From an uncultured Acetatifactor sp. (GTDB taxonomy: Bacteria > Bacillota > Clostridia > Lachnospirales > Lachnospiraceae), in the NCBI GenBank assembly GCA_910584865.1, contig CAJUCE010000021.1:24484-88483 (forward strand): a DNA stretch of 64,000 nucleotides, given 5' to 3'. The notes under the pieces were generated by a model that made no database searches, had not been told where the DNA came from, and was given only the letters and a program-made list of their open reading frames with translations. Each line of letters opens with the position of its first letter. Position 1 is the stretch's first letter. Position numbers and translations under genes: made by a program. This document shows, piece by piece, positions 9,516 to 17,488 of the stretch.

Positions 9516-11924
9516 ATGAACAGCAAAAAGATAACGGAAAAAACCATCTCCATGATGGCAAAGCAGAGCCTGAAAGCAAGCCGTATGCGCAACACCTTTG
9601 TGATGATCACTATTGTCCTGGCGTCGGCCCTTCTGACAGCCATCCTCATGTATGCCATGGGGCGGAACCAACAGGTCAGGAACGAACTTTCCCACAGGCA
9701 GCAGGCGGGCTACTACAATCTCACCTGCCAGCAGATGGAGACATTGAAAAAAGATGACCGCATCGCGTACCAGATACAGGTGAAGACGGGCATCCTGTCC
9801 CAGATGGACGGATTTGACGTGATGCCATACTATGTGAGCGAGCTGTCCGATGAGATTCGGACAGGCGAACTGGAGGAGGGCAGGCTCCCCGACAAGGAAA
9901 ACGAAATCGCCGCACATGCGGCAATGCTGAAAAAGATGGGCGCAGAGCCTGGGGTTGGCAGTACCGTGACCTTTTCCTTTTATGACGGCAGTACCGAAAC
10001 CTTTACGGTATCGGGCATTTTAAACGGCAGCGACGAGGCGAAGCAGTTCACCGTATTCTTCTCCGAAAGCTATGCGGAGAATGGCAGTCAGTTAAAGGAT
10101 ATGCCCTATGAGGTGTATGCAAAGCTGCACCATGCCACGGAGCTTTCCGCCCAGGACTGTAGGGAGGCCATATACCTGATTGGCAGCCAGGCGGGGATTG
10201 CAAGAAAGAATATCAGCCCCTCAAAGCAGTTTCTGGATTCGCTGTCTGTGGATATGCAGTCGGTTACGATTTACGGTACGGTGGGGGCGGTGATTCTGCT
10301 CGCCTGCATCCTTGTGATCTACGGTGTGTTTTATCTGTCGGTCATCGGCAGAATCCATCAGTTCGGACAGCTGCGCACCATCGGCATGACGAAGAAGCAG
10401 ATGAAAAGGCTTGTCTCCCGTGAGGGCAGCGCGCTCTATCTGCGTTCTGCTCCCGTGGGCGTGCTGATTGGCGGCATCGGAGGATATTTTATGATTCCCG
10501 ACGGGTTTACTATCCGGAACACGCTCCTGATATTTGTCATCGTATTTGCGGTTATCTATTTTATAACAATGATTTCAATACGCAAACCCGCAGGTATTGC
10601 CGCGTCCGTCTCGCCCATGGAGGCAATCCGCTATGTGCCCCAGGACGGCATGAAAAAGTCCGCAGGAAAAAAGCTGTGCCGCAGTCTGACCCCCATGGGA
10701 TTAGGTCTGATGAATTTTTCCAAGAACAGAAAGAAAGCGGTCATTACTTTCTGCTCCCTGGCGCTGGGGGGTATCCTCTTTCTGACAGCGGCAACCTATA
10801 TGTCCTCCTTCGACAAGGCCAATTTTGCAAGACAGGGCTATTTTACCGATGCGGAGTTTCATATCGGATATTCGCCCTCCGCTATCGAGCTGAACGAGTA
10901 CGGCATGAGCGGCCTCCAGGCGGATATGCCTCTGGACAGCGGGATGGTGCGGGAAATCGCCGCTATGGACGGTGTGGAAAAGGTAACGGAAATCAAGAGC
11001 TTCGGAGTCCGTTTTGACTACGCCAAACAGGATGAATACAATAACAATGATCTCGTCTATTCCCTGACAGAGGAAGAGACAAGGGAAATCAGCAGTTACC
11101 TGGAGGAGGGAAGCGCCGATTACGATAAGCTCATGAGTGGTGACTACATTCTTGTGGCAGGAAACGACACTGCGGCAGAGATTTACGGATGGAAGTTCGA
11201 AATCGGCGACGGGCTGACCCTCCACTACTATGACGGCAGCAAAATGGCGGAAAAGGAGGTCACCATACTGGGCGTCCTGAACAACAGATATAATCTGGAG
11301 CACATGGGGCTTGAGGGATGGTTTCTGATGCCTGAACAGGCAGTCCTGAACTGGCTTACCTTTGACACCTTAAACGCCCATCTCCTTGTGTCCGTGGAAC
11401 CGGAAAAGGAGGAGGCCATTGAAGAGAGCCTGACAGAGCTGCTGGCGGATAAGACCCAGTTGTACCTGGAGACCCTTGCCCAGCGGAGGGTGGATTACGG
11501 GCAGAACGCGGACCAGATGTTCGGCGCCATCAGCGGACTTGCCATCTTTATCATGATGTTCAGCATTTTAAGCATGATGAATACGCTGATTACCAACATC
11601 GTCACCCGGAAACAGGAATTGGCCATGCTGGAGTCCATTGGAATGGACAAAGGACAGATCCGCAGGATGCTGCTGGGGGAGAGCCTGCTTCTGGTGCTTG
11701 CCACCGTGGGGGTGACAATGACCATAGGTACGCTGTGCGGCTATACGCTCAGCAAGATGCTTTACAGGATAGGGGCCTTCTATATGGCATTTCGGTTCCC
11801 TACGGGTTTCGCGCTTGCCTATGCGGGCGCGCTGACGGCCGTGCCGCTGATGATCACGTTTATGGCATTGTATAGCTTCTCTAAAGAAGCGCTTGTGGAA
11901 AGGCTGAGAGGGATGGAAAATTGA
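9516..11924 (+). CDS. FtsX-like ABC transporter permease
   Basis: 802 residues, good AAGGAGG before the ATG. One N-terminal membrane segment (about 27-47) is followed by an extracytoplasmic domain (about 50-250) and a three-helix FtsX block (about 252-365). A second helix near 410, a second extracytoplasmic domain and a final three-helix FtsX block (about 665-790) complete the classic duplicated FtsX layout. The partner is the ATPase immediately upstream. The substrate is unknown. Confidence 0.9.
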   Translation: MNSKKITEKTISMMAKQSLKASRMRNTFVMITIVLASALLTAILMYAMGRNQQVRNELSHRQQAGYYNLTCQQMETLKKDDRIAYQIQVKTGILSQMDGFDVMPYYVSELSDEIRTGELEEGRLPDKENEIAAHAAMLKKMGAEPGVGSTVTFSFYDGSTETFTVSGILNGSDEAKQFTVFFSESYAENGSQLKDMPYEVYAKLHHATELSAQDCREAIYLIGSQAGIARKNISPSKQFLDSLSVDMQSVTIYGTVGAVILLACILVIYGVFYLSVIGRIHQFGQLRTIGMTKKQMKRLVSREGSALYLRSAPVGVLIGGIGGYFMIPDGFTIRNTLLIFVIVFAVIYFITMISIRKPAGIAASVSPMEAIRYVPQDGMKKSAGKKLCRSLTPMGLGLMNFSKNRKKAVITFCSLALGGILFLTAATYMSSFDKANFARQGYFTDAEFHIGYSPSAIELNEYGMSGLQADMPLDSGMVREIAAMDGVEKVTEIKSFGVRFDYAKQDEYNNNDLVYSLTEEETREISSYLEEGSADYDKLMSGDYILVAGNDTAAEIYGWKFEIGDGLTLHYYDGSKMAEKEVTILGVLNNRYNLEHMGLEGWFLMPEQAVLNWLTFDTLNAHLLVSVEPEKEEAIEESLTELLADKTQLYLETLAQRRVDYGQNADQMFGAISGLAIFIMMFSILSMMNTLITNIVTRKQELAMLESIGMDKGQIRRMLLGESLLLVLATVGVTMTIGTLCGYTLSKMLYRIGAFYMAFRFPTGFALAYAGALTAVPLMITFMALYSFSKEALVERLRGMEN

Positions 11925-12358
11925 TATTGGATTATACAATACGCATTACAGGAGCGCTCAGCTTTGTTATTCTGTCGCCGCAAACGATAGAACAGCTGAT
12001 TCAAAAAATACGGAACTCCGATACACAGGAACTGATTATCCCCGCGGAAGAACTGCTTTCCCGGGGATATGCGGAATATCTTTCCCGTGTATTGGAGGCT
12101 AATGCGGCAATTGCAGGATCTTTTCCGTACAGAAATGCCTGTTCCTTGATGGCGGATCAGATAAAGAAACTGCAATGCAATGAACAGGACTGCTTTCATG
12201 ACGTAAAAGTGAAGAGTCCGGAAAACAATCCGTTGTTAGATATGGAGACAATGGAAAATTTCTATATTGTGACAAAGGATGAAAACAGCCGGTTCTGTTA
12301 TGCGTTTCAGGGCGAGCATGGGGAAGAAGTCAATATTGTATTAAAGTGCTTTCTTTAA
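11921..12358 (+). CDS. Small protein of unknown function after the ABC exporter
   Basis: 145 residues from a TTG that overlaps the permease stop by four bases, with GAGAGGG upstream as a weak ribosome site. I recognise no domain. The chain has no signal peptide or clear membrane segment. It has several Cys and acidic residues and a middle segment rich in helix formers (TIEQLIQKIRNS). The tight overlap argues for co-transcription with the exporter. It may be a real accessory gene or a remnant. Confidence 0.5.
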   Translation: MILDYTIRITGALSFVILSPQTIEQLIQKIRNSDTQELIIPAEELLSRGYAEYLSRVLEANAAIAGSFPYRNACSLMADQIKKLQCNEQDCFHDVKVKSPENNPLLDMETMENFYIVTKDENSRFCYAFQGEHGEEVNIVLKCFL

Positions 12359-12397
12359 CCTTGGCTGGGGCGATGGGGTCAATGGGAGCAATGGATG

Positions 12398-12595
12398 TGT
12401 ATTCGGGGCAGCACTGCCATTCTCCGCATCATGATGAACTGGGGCACCATGCAAATATGCCAAGGCATGGCGATGGTCAATGTACGCCAGGAACAGCGCG
12501 TTCTTGTGGCGGGAGTGCAGCTTTGCAAATGAATATGCCGCGAAGCTGCTGGTGAGGAGCTGCAGGAGCGTGACTACGATGGATAACAAAAGCAT
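12398..12595 (-). pseudogene. Frameshifted fragment of a MalG-type sugar ABC permease
   Basis: Read on the minus strand, the frame from 12595 gives LLTSSFAAYSFAKL and NALFLAYI, typical of MalG/CUT1 permeases. After a frame change near 12478 the sequence continues as TIAMPW and CMVPQFIMMRRM, the next conserved MalG segment. The spacing fits a two-base deletion. Only about 65 codons survive, with no full start or end. It lies downstream of the sugar-importer operon on the same strand, so it may be what is left of an older permease gene. Confidence 0.75.
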
Positions 12596-12627
12596 TCCCG
12601 CCGGAAATTACAGGCGGGAATGTTTTT
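12593..12627. terminator. Bidirectional intrinsic terminator
   Basis: A perfect 10-bp stem CATTCCCGCC (12593-12602) / GGCGGGAATG (12613-12622). TTTTT follows on the plus strand and CTTTTGTT on the minus strand. It would end the minus-strand importer operon (last stop at 12644) and plus-strand read-through from the ABC exporter. Confidence 0.8.
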
Positions 12628-12643
12628 GGATATTAATTCTTTA

Positions 12644-14239
12644 CTATTTCTTTTTATTAGCCATAAATTCCGAGAACTGTCTCTGATATTCTTCCAGATA
12701 CTTATCCAGTCCGGCGGCCTTCAGCTCTTCCAATACAGGAGGGAAGTCCTCGTCGAAATTACCTCTTCCGAAGGTAAGGGGCTCCAGCTTTTCGGTACAG
12801 ATTGCCTGAAGCAGCGCAGCTTCTGTCTCCACCGGAGTGGGGTCAAAGGAAAATCCCATGGCCTTGCTGTTAATACAGTTGTCATCCGAATGCCAGTAAG
12901 CTTCCACTTCTGCCGGATCGTAGGTTCCCTCCGGAAGCTCTTCGTACATCGCCGTCGCGGTCATCCAGTCGTGGATCAGGCTGTCGCGCATGATTTTGTT
13001 GACGCTGCCGTCTTCATTATACTCCCAGTCCGTTCCTTCCACACCGTGACGGCAGAACATATAATTCTCCTTGGTGGAGTACATCCAGTTGACGAAGCGC
13101 AGCCAGTTTCCTACATTGTCTACATCGGCGGAGGACACGGCGATCCCCCAGTCGTAATCCAGCTTCAGTACAGTGGGATGGTTGGACAGGTTCAGATAAC
13201 GTACGTCTGCACCTTCCACATTGCCCAGCTTGTGGTCATAAATACAGGTCTGTGCGCCGAAGTTCAGCAGGCTGTTGCCGGAGTCCCATGCGGTGGCTGC
13301 CCGTTCCCGGAAGGAGGCATCTCTCTCCAGATAGCCCAGACGGCACCATTCCTCTTCCATTTTACAAATCTGTGCGAAGTAATCCGTCTCAACCCAGTTG
13401 ATGATTTCATCACTGTCCGGCTGACCTTCATCGATAACCACCAGACCGCCGTTGGAGTTCAGCGGATTCTGGAGCTGGTTGAAGATCGCGCCTTCCGGTG
13501 CATATTCCGCGTCAAACATGGTATAGAAGAGAGAGTCTGCGTAGGAAATGACATACAAGTCAGGGAACTTCTCCTTAACCGCGGCGATAGCTGTCATCAG
13601 GTCATCGTAGGTCTTGATCTTGGATACATCCCAGTCTACCTGGTTCAGGATATCGTTCCGTACACGGAAGCCCTGCTGCGCATAGCTGTTTGGCATGGAT
13701 TTCAGCGGGAGGGTGACGATCTCGCCGTTGATGGTAACACAGTCGAAGCCGTATTGCCCGCGGCTCTCCAGATACTTGGGAGCCAGTTCCTCGAGAAGAT
13801 CTCTGTCGATGGGGGCGATGAGACCCTTATAAGCCCAGTCATTTTCCGTGGCCATATTCATGAAGCCGATCTTCTCTCCGGAGGCCAGGCGGGTTGCCAT
13901 CTGGTCATTGGTGCCCCACGCCATCTGCTCCACGGTCATGTCGATGTTCAGGTCATTGAGGACCTTTTCATGAAATTCGTTGGCGAAGAATTCCGTGGTG
14001 CGTGTGGTTGCCTCGCCGTACAGAACCAGATGCAGAGAGACAGGCTCCGCGTCTGCATTTGTCTGTGCATTGTCCGTGTCGCTTTCCTGGCTGCTGTCCG
14101 GAGTGCTGCTTTGGCTGTCAGAGCCTGCGTCTGATGCGCTGCTGTTATCGGCGGAGCCGGTATTATCCTCTCCGCAGCCTGTCAGCATACCCAGTGTCAG
14201 GCAGGTACAAATCAAGATTGCCAATAATTTTCTTCCCAT
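12644..14239 (-). CDS. Sugar ABC transporter substrate-binding lipoprotein (LplA type)
   Basis: 531 residues. Signal peptide with lipobox LTGC (Cys22), then a Ser/Asp/Gln-rich flexible linker (about 25-65) and a large family-1 solute-binding fold. It is exported, lipidated and anchored outside the membrane, where it would deliver an oligosaccharide to the two permeases encoded upstream. It is the last gene of the lplB-lplC-binding-protein operon and is followed by a strong terminator. No ATPase gene is in the operon, which is usual for CUT1 importers that share an MsmK-type ATPase. Confidence 0.92.
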   Translation of the reverse strand: MGRKLLAILICTCLTLGMLTGCGEDNTGSADNSSASDAGSDSQSSTPDSSQESDTDNAQTNADAEPVSLHLVLYGEATTRTTEFFANEFHEKVLNDLNIDMTVEQMAWGTNDQMATRLASGEKIGFMNMATENDWAYKGLIAPIDRDLLEELAPKYLESRGQYGFDCVTINGEIVTLPLKSMPNSYAQQGFRVRNDILNQVDWDVSKIKTYDDLMTAIAAVKEKFPDLYVISYADSLFYTMFDAEYAPEGAIFNQLQNPLNSNGGLVVIDEGQPDSDEIINWVETDYFAQICKMEEEWCRLGYLERDASFRERAATAWDSGNSLLNFGAQTCIYDHKLGNVEGADVRYLNLSNHPTVLKLDYDWGIAVSSADVDNVGNWLRFVNWMYSTKENYMFCRHGVEGTDWEYNEDGSVNKIMRDSLIHDWMTATAMYEELPEGTYDPAEVEAYWHSDDNCINSKAMGFSFDPTPVETEAALLQAICTEKLEPLTFGRGNFDEDFPPVLEELKAAGLDKYLEEYQRQFSEFMANKKK

Positions 14240-14314
14240 AGTTCATCCTCCTTTGAGTCTTTTCTTTATCAGTCTGCCCCGGGAAATGGGCAGCTAACAA
14301 CGTTTCTGAGAGTT

Positions 14315-15220
14315 CTATCCTTTGATGCCGCCCAGATTGATTCCTTTGACGAAGTACTTCAGGGCGAAGGGATAGAGCGCCACGATTGGAAGTACTGCCA
14401 GCACGGTAACCGCCATTTTCGCGGTATTTGCCGGAAGCGTAATATGTTCCAGCAGAGCCATGGTGGCAGTGGAAGAGCTGCTGTTCAAAAGTGTGGCTAC
14501 ATTTGACAGCATGCTGTAGAGCATTTTCTGCACCGTAGTATATTTGGAATCCGTGATCAGCCACTGGGGCAGGAAAAAGTCATTCCAGAAGCTTAGTACA
14601 TTGAAAAGCGCTACGGTGACGATTCCGGCCCGGGCCAGTGGGATGGATATTTTCACGAAAACCTTCGCGTCGGAAGCGCCGTCCAGTTTTGCCGACTCGA
14701 TGAGTTCCTCGGGAACTTCTCTGAAATTTCCCCGTAGAATAAACATATTCCATACATTGATGCCGGAAGGGATAAAAAGGGCAAAGAGATTGTTCTTCAG
14801 GCCATAGTATTGGGTGCACATAATGTACCACGGGAGTACGCCGCCGCTGAATATGGTGGTGAACCAGGCGAAAAACGACAGTATTCTGGCAAAACGAAAG
14901 GTGCTTTTCTTCTGAGAGATCGCGTAGGCAAAAAAGGTAGTAACCGTCACGGAGTACAGTGTTCCCAAAATCACTACGGATATGGTGGTCAGAAACGCCT
15001 TTGCCAGCATCTCGCCCTTGTTGGCTACGAGGAAGATATAGGTATCCAGGGTAGGATACATGGGCAGGATGGAATAGCCGTTTTTCTGTACGTAGACTTC
15101 ATCGGTCAGTGATGCGGACAGGATCATCAACAGGGGCAGCAGGCAGACCAGGGCCAGGATTGCCATCACGATATAGCACAGAGGGCTTTCTCTTTTTAAT
15201 TTGCGATGTTTTTTCCTCAT
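14315..15220 (-). CDS. lplC: Carbohydrate ABC transporter permease (LplC/YtcP type)
   Basis: 301 residues with six predicted membrane helices. The EAA loop that contacts the shared ATPase is seen as ESAKLDGASD, and the protein ends in the family-typical KYFVKGINLGGIKG. It lies 14 bases after the lplB-type gene and 75 bases before the binding-protein gene, so it is in the same transcript. The family (Lpl/Ytc) imports complex oligosaccharides, often pectin or host-glycan derived. The actual substrate is not known. Confidence 0.9.
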   Translation of the reverse strand: MRKKHRKLKRESPLCYIVMAILALVCLLPLLMILSASLTDEVYVQKNGYSILPMYPTLDTYIFLVANKGEMLAKAFLTTISVVILGTLYSVTVTTFFAYAISQKKSTFRFARILSFFAWFTTIFSGGVLPWYIMCTQYYGLKNNLFALFIPSGINVWNMFILRGNFREVPEELIESAKLDGASDAKVFVKISIPLARAGIVTVALFNVLSFWNDFFLPQWLITDSKYTTVQKMLYSMLSNVATLLNSSSSTATMALLEHITLPANTAKMAVTVLAVLPIVALYPFALKYFVKGINLGGIKG

Positions 15221-15234
15221 TTTCGGTACCTCCT

Positions 15235-16206
15235 CTAAAACAGCCCATAGTCAGGATCGATCTTTTTGGCCAGCAAGTTCGAGCTTAATACCAGCAGGAA
15301 ACCGAAGACCGACTGGTACAGGCCTATCGCCGAGGACATGGAGAAGTTGGTGCTGGATATGGTGGAGCGGTATACGAAAGTAGTAATCGTATCTGTGGTC
15401 TCGAACAATGCAGGAGCCATTTTAGTCATACCCATGATCTGTTCCAGGCTTCCGCCCAGGATGCCGCCGATGTTCAAAAGGAACAGTGTAACAATGGTGG
15501 GCTTCAGCAGAGGCAGGGTAATGCTGCGGATTTTCTTCCAACGGCTGGCTCCGTCCACCTCCGCCGCTTCGTATAGAGTGGGATCAAAGCCGGTCAGCGT
15601 GGCATAGTAGACTACACTTCCGTAGCCAAAACCTTTCCACAGGCTGGTGATGATTAAAATGGCCCACCAGTATTGCGGGGCATAGCTCCATTCGATGGCC
15701 TCGCCGCCCAGAGAGACGATCAGCTGGTTCAAGAGGCCGTTTTTGGTATCCAGCAGCACCTCGGAAAGGGCGCCTACCACAATCCAGGACAGAAAGTGGG
15801 GGAAGAGGATAACCGTCTGCATGGCCTTGCGATAGCGTTCCCGATTGATTTCACCCATGATAACGGCCACAGTTACATTCAGCGCGGTGCCCAGGACGAT
15901 ACTGCCGATGTTGATGACCAGAGTATTTCTTGTGGCCCGCAGGGCGTTTCCCATATTGGCGAAAAAGAACTGGAAATTTTTAAGTCCTACAAATTCACTG
16001 CCGAAGAGGCCGCCCTGATAGGTATAGTTTTCAAATGCGATATAAATGCCTGCCATGGGGATGTAGGAAAACAAAATCAGGGAAATGATTCCCGGGATCG
16101 GAAGCAGATAGAAGAAATACCGCTTTCGGATTTCCTGCCACAGGCTTTGCTTTTTTGGCGGGAGGCCTATTTTGTTTTTTGGTGTGCGGTGTTTTCCTGA
16201 TGTCAT
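15235..16206 (-). CDS. lplB: Carbohydrate ABC transporter permease (LplB type)
   Basis: 323 residues, first gene of the importer operon. A basic N-terminus is followed by six membrane helices starting at about residue 31. The EAA loop EAAEVDGASRWKK and C-terminal KKIDPDYGLF are typical of LplB. The start follows GGAGGGG on the minus strand. It is transcribed from the promoter at 16305-16333, which carries the paired operator sites described below. Confidence 0.9.
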   Translation of the reverse strand: MTSGKHRTPKNKIGLPPKKQSLWQEIRKRYFFYLLPIPGIISLILFSYIPMAGIYIAFENYTYQGGLFGSEFVGLKNFQFFFANMGNALRATRNTLVINIGSIVLGTALNVTVAVIMGEINRERYRKAMQTVILFPHFLSWIVVGALSEVLLDTKNGLLNQLIVSLGGEAIEWSYAPQYWWAILIITSLWKGFGYGSVVYYATLTGFDPTLYEAAEVDGASRWKKIRSITLPLLKPTIVTLFLLNIGGILGGSLEQIMGMTKMAPALFETTDTITTFVYRSTISSTNFSMSSAIGLYQSVFGFLLVLSSNLLAKKIDPDYGLF

Positions 16207-16304
16207 TGTTCCCCTCCTTATTTATAGTTCCGCAGCGTCCTGCCCAGTGTCGTTTTCACTTTGCCATTGCCATTTCTCATTTGTGCTTTTTTGAGTATGC
16301 TGTT

Positions 16305-16333
16305 ATTTTAGCAGAGGATAAGAGGGGCCGCAA
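16305..16333 (-). promoter_or_regulatory. Promoter of the sugar-importer operon
   Basis: Minus strand: -35 TTGCGG (16328-16333), 17-base spacer, -10 TAAAAT (16305-16310). The weak -35 fits an activator-dependent promoter. The layout matches the promoter at 25706-25734 base for base in spacing. Confidence 0.7.
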
Positions 16334-16344
16334 GAAGCCTATCC

Positions 16345-16447
16345 TGCCATTTGGAAACGTATTCTGCTGCTTTTTGAAAAGGGATGGCAGTCCTTACAGG
16401 CCAGGGGAACGTATTCTGCTGTTTTGGAGCAAATCCTGCTGATTTCC
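16345..16447. promoter_or_regulatory. Two paired operator sites, probably for YesN
   Basis: Pair 1 has TGCC at 16345 and TGCT at 16365; pair 2 has TGCT at 16417 and TGCT at 16437. In both pairs the half-sites (core YCTGCYG followed by T-rich bases) are direct repeats exactly 20 bases apart, two helical turns, as expected for a dimeric AraC-type protein. Pair 1 begins 12 bases upstream of the lplB -35 box. The same pair recurs at 25746-25779 before the glycyl-radical operon. That YesN (17489-19069) is the binder is inferred from proximity. Confidence 0.65.
16351..16365. promoter_or_regulatory. Catabolite-responsive element (CcpA site)
   Basis: TTGGAAACGTATTCT matches the Firmicute cre consensus WTGNAANCGNWNNCW at every defined position. 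It lies between the two half-sites of operator pair 1, so CcpA could block the activator directly. Confidence 0.65.
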
Positions 16448-16478
16448 TGTCTTCCCAATTGTTTCCAGCAAAATAGTC

Positions 16479-16508
16479 TTGTGGAAAAGCCTGAAATCCA
16501 TGTATAAT
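16479..16508 (+). promoter_or_regulatory. Promoter of the sensor/YesN/YesM operon
   Basis: -35 TTGTGG (16479-16484), 18-base spacer, -10 TATAAT (16503-16508), just before the GAGGTG ribosome site of the sensor gene at 16526. Region 16207-16525 holds only regulatory sites. Confidence 0.55.
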
Positions 16509-16525
16509 AACAATGAGGTGATTCC

Positions 16526-17464
16526 ATGTTTCAGAAGTTGAAGAAGAAATATTCGCTGCTGTTGCTTTCGGCCGCCGCAGTTATATTTGTAACTTACAGT
16601 CTGGCGGTATTCCTGATCTACTGCAGGCTGCTGCGGAATGATTATGATGACAAAATTAATTATTTCAGAAATCAGCAGATTGCCAATGCAGAGAGCTATT
16701 TACAGCTGGCAGAGTTTAACATCGCTTTGTTTTGCGCGAAATTCCGTTTCCGGGAAGACGATAAATATTATCAGGCAAAGATTCGCTATGAGTTGGAGAA
16801 GATCAGGAATACCAGCCTGGATATTGAGGAAGTATTTTTGATCCGCACAGATTCTCAATATGCGTTCACCCAGGAGGCTATTGTGCTGACAGAGTTTCTG
16901 CAGGAGCAGCATCCGGAATTGCTGGAAGCCTCATATGAGGCGTTTCAGTGGTACTATCTGAAACATAAGAATCCATCTGAGGATAAGCTTCTGTGTCTGA
17001 AGTCTCTTCAATCGGCGGGAGGAGAGGAAAACCAGACATTGGGAGTCACGATTCCCGCCATGAACATTTTGCCTGTCACCAGTGATTCGGACAACGATAT
17101 GGGGATTTTTTCAGAACATCATTTTTCGGCGTCGCTGCTGCCGGATGAAGCGGCGGTTATAGTGTTGGAGAACGGCGGGACGGGACAGGAGGCAGAGTTC
17201 GATTCGAGGACGGAGGTGTTTTACGGAAAGGTGGGAGCATTTCCGTTTACCCTGTGTATTCAGACATCACAGGAGCCGCTGAACCGTGTATTATTCCGAT
17301 TTTTCCTGGGGATGGCTGCGCTGTGTGCGCTTCTGTTTTTGGCGGCTTATGTGACGCTGCAATGGTTTCTTCGGAGACTGACAAGGGCGCTGACATCGCT
17401 TTCTGACCAGTTTGGCCATTTTTTTGACACGCTTGACGGGGCAGGTGAGATTTCGGACGGTTGA
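16526..17464 (+). CDS. Kinase-less membrane sensor protein next to YesN
   Basis: 312 residues. Membrane helix 1 (about 10-33), an extracytoplasmic domain of about 220 residues, helix 2 (about 258-282), then about 30 residues that look like the beginning of a HAMP linker (FLRRLTRALTSL). It then stops. The protein resembles the front half of a YesM-type sensor but has no histidine-kinase domain. Only 24 bases separate its stop from the YesN start, so no kinase part has been lost by frameshift here. A complete YesM follows YesN. It may be a co-receptor or decoy for YesM; that is inference. Confidence 0.75.
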   Translation: MFQKLKKKYSLLLLSAAAVIFVTYSLAVFLIYCRLLRNDYDDKINYFRNQQIANAESYLQLAEFNIALFCAKFRFREDDKYYQAKIRYELEKIRNTSLDIEEVFLIRTDSQYAFTQEAIVLTEFLQEQHPELLEASYEAFQWYYLKHKNPSEDKLLCLKSLQSAGGEENQTLGVTIPAMNILPVTSDSDNDMGIFSEHHFSASLLPDEAAVIVLENGGTGQEAEFDSRTEVFYGKVGAFPFTLCIQTSQEPLNRVLFRFFLGMAALCALLFLAAYVTLQWFLRRLTRALTSLSDQFGHFFDTLDGAGEISDG

Positions 17465-17488
17465 TTGGGGGAAGGAAAGGCAGGAGTT

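Noticed and set aside
12620..14134. 504-codon plus-strand ORF opposite the binding-protein gene
   Set aside because: Antisense shadow; the minus-strand lipoprotein has an intact signal peptide and family match.
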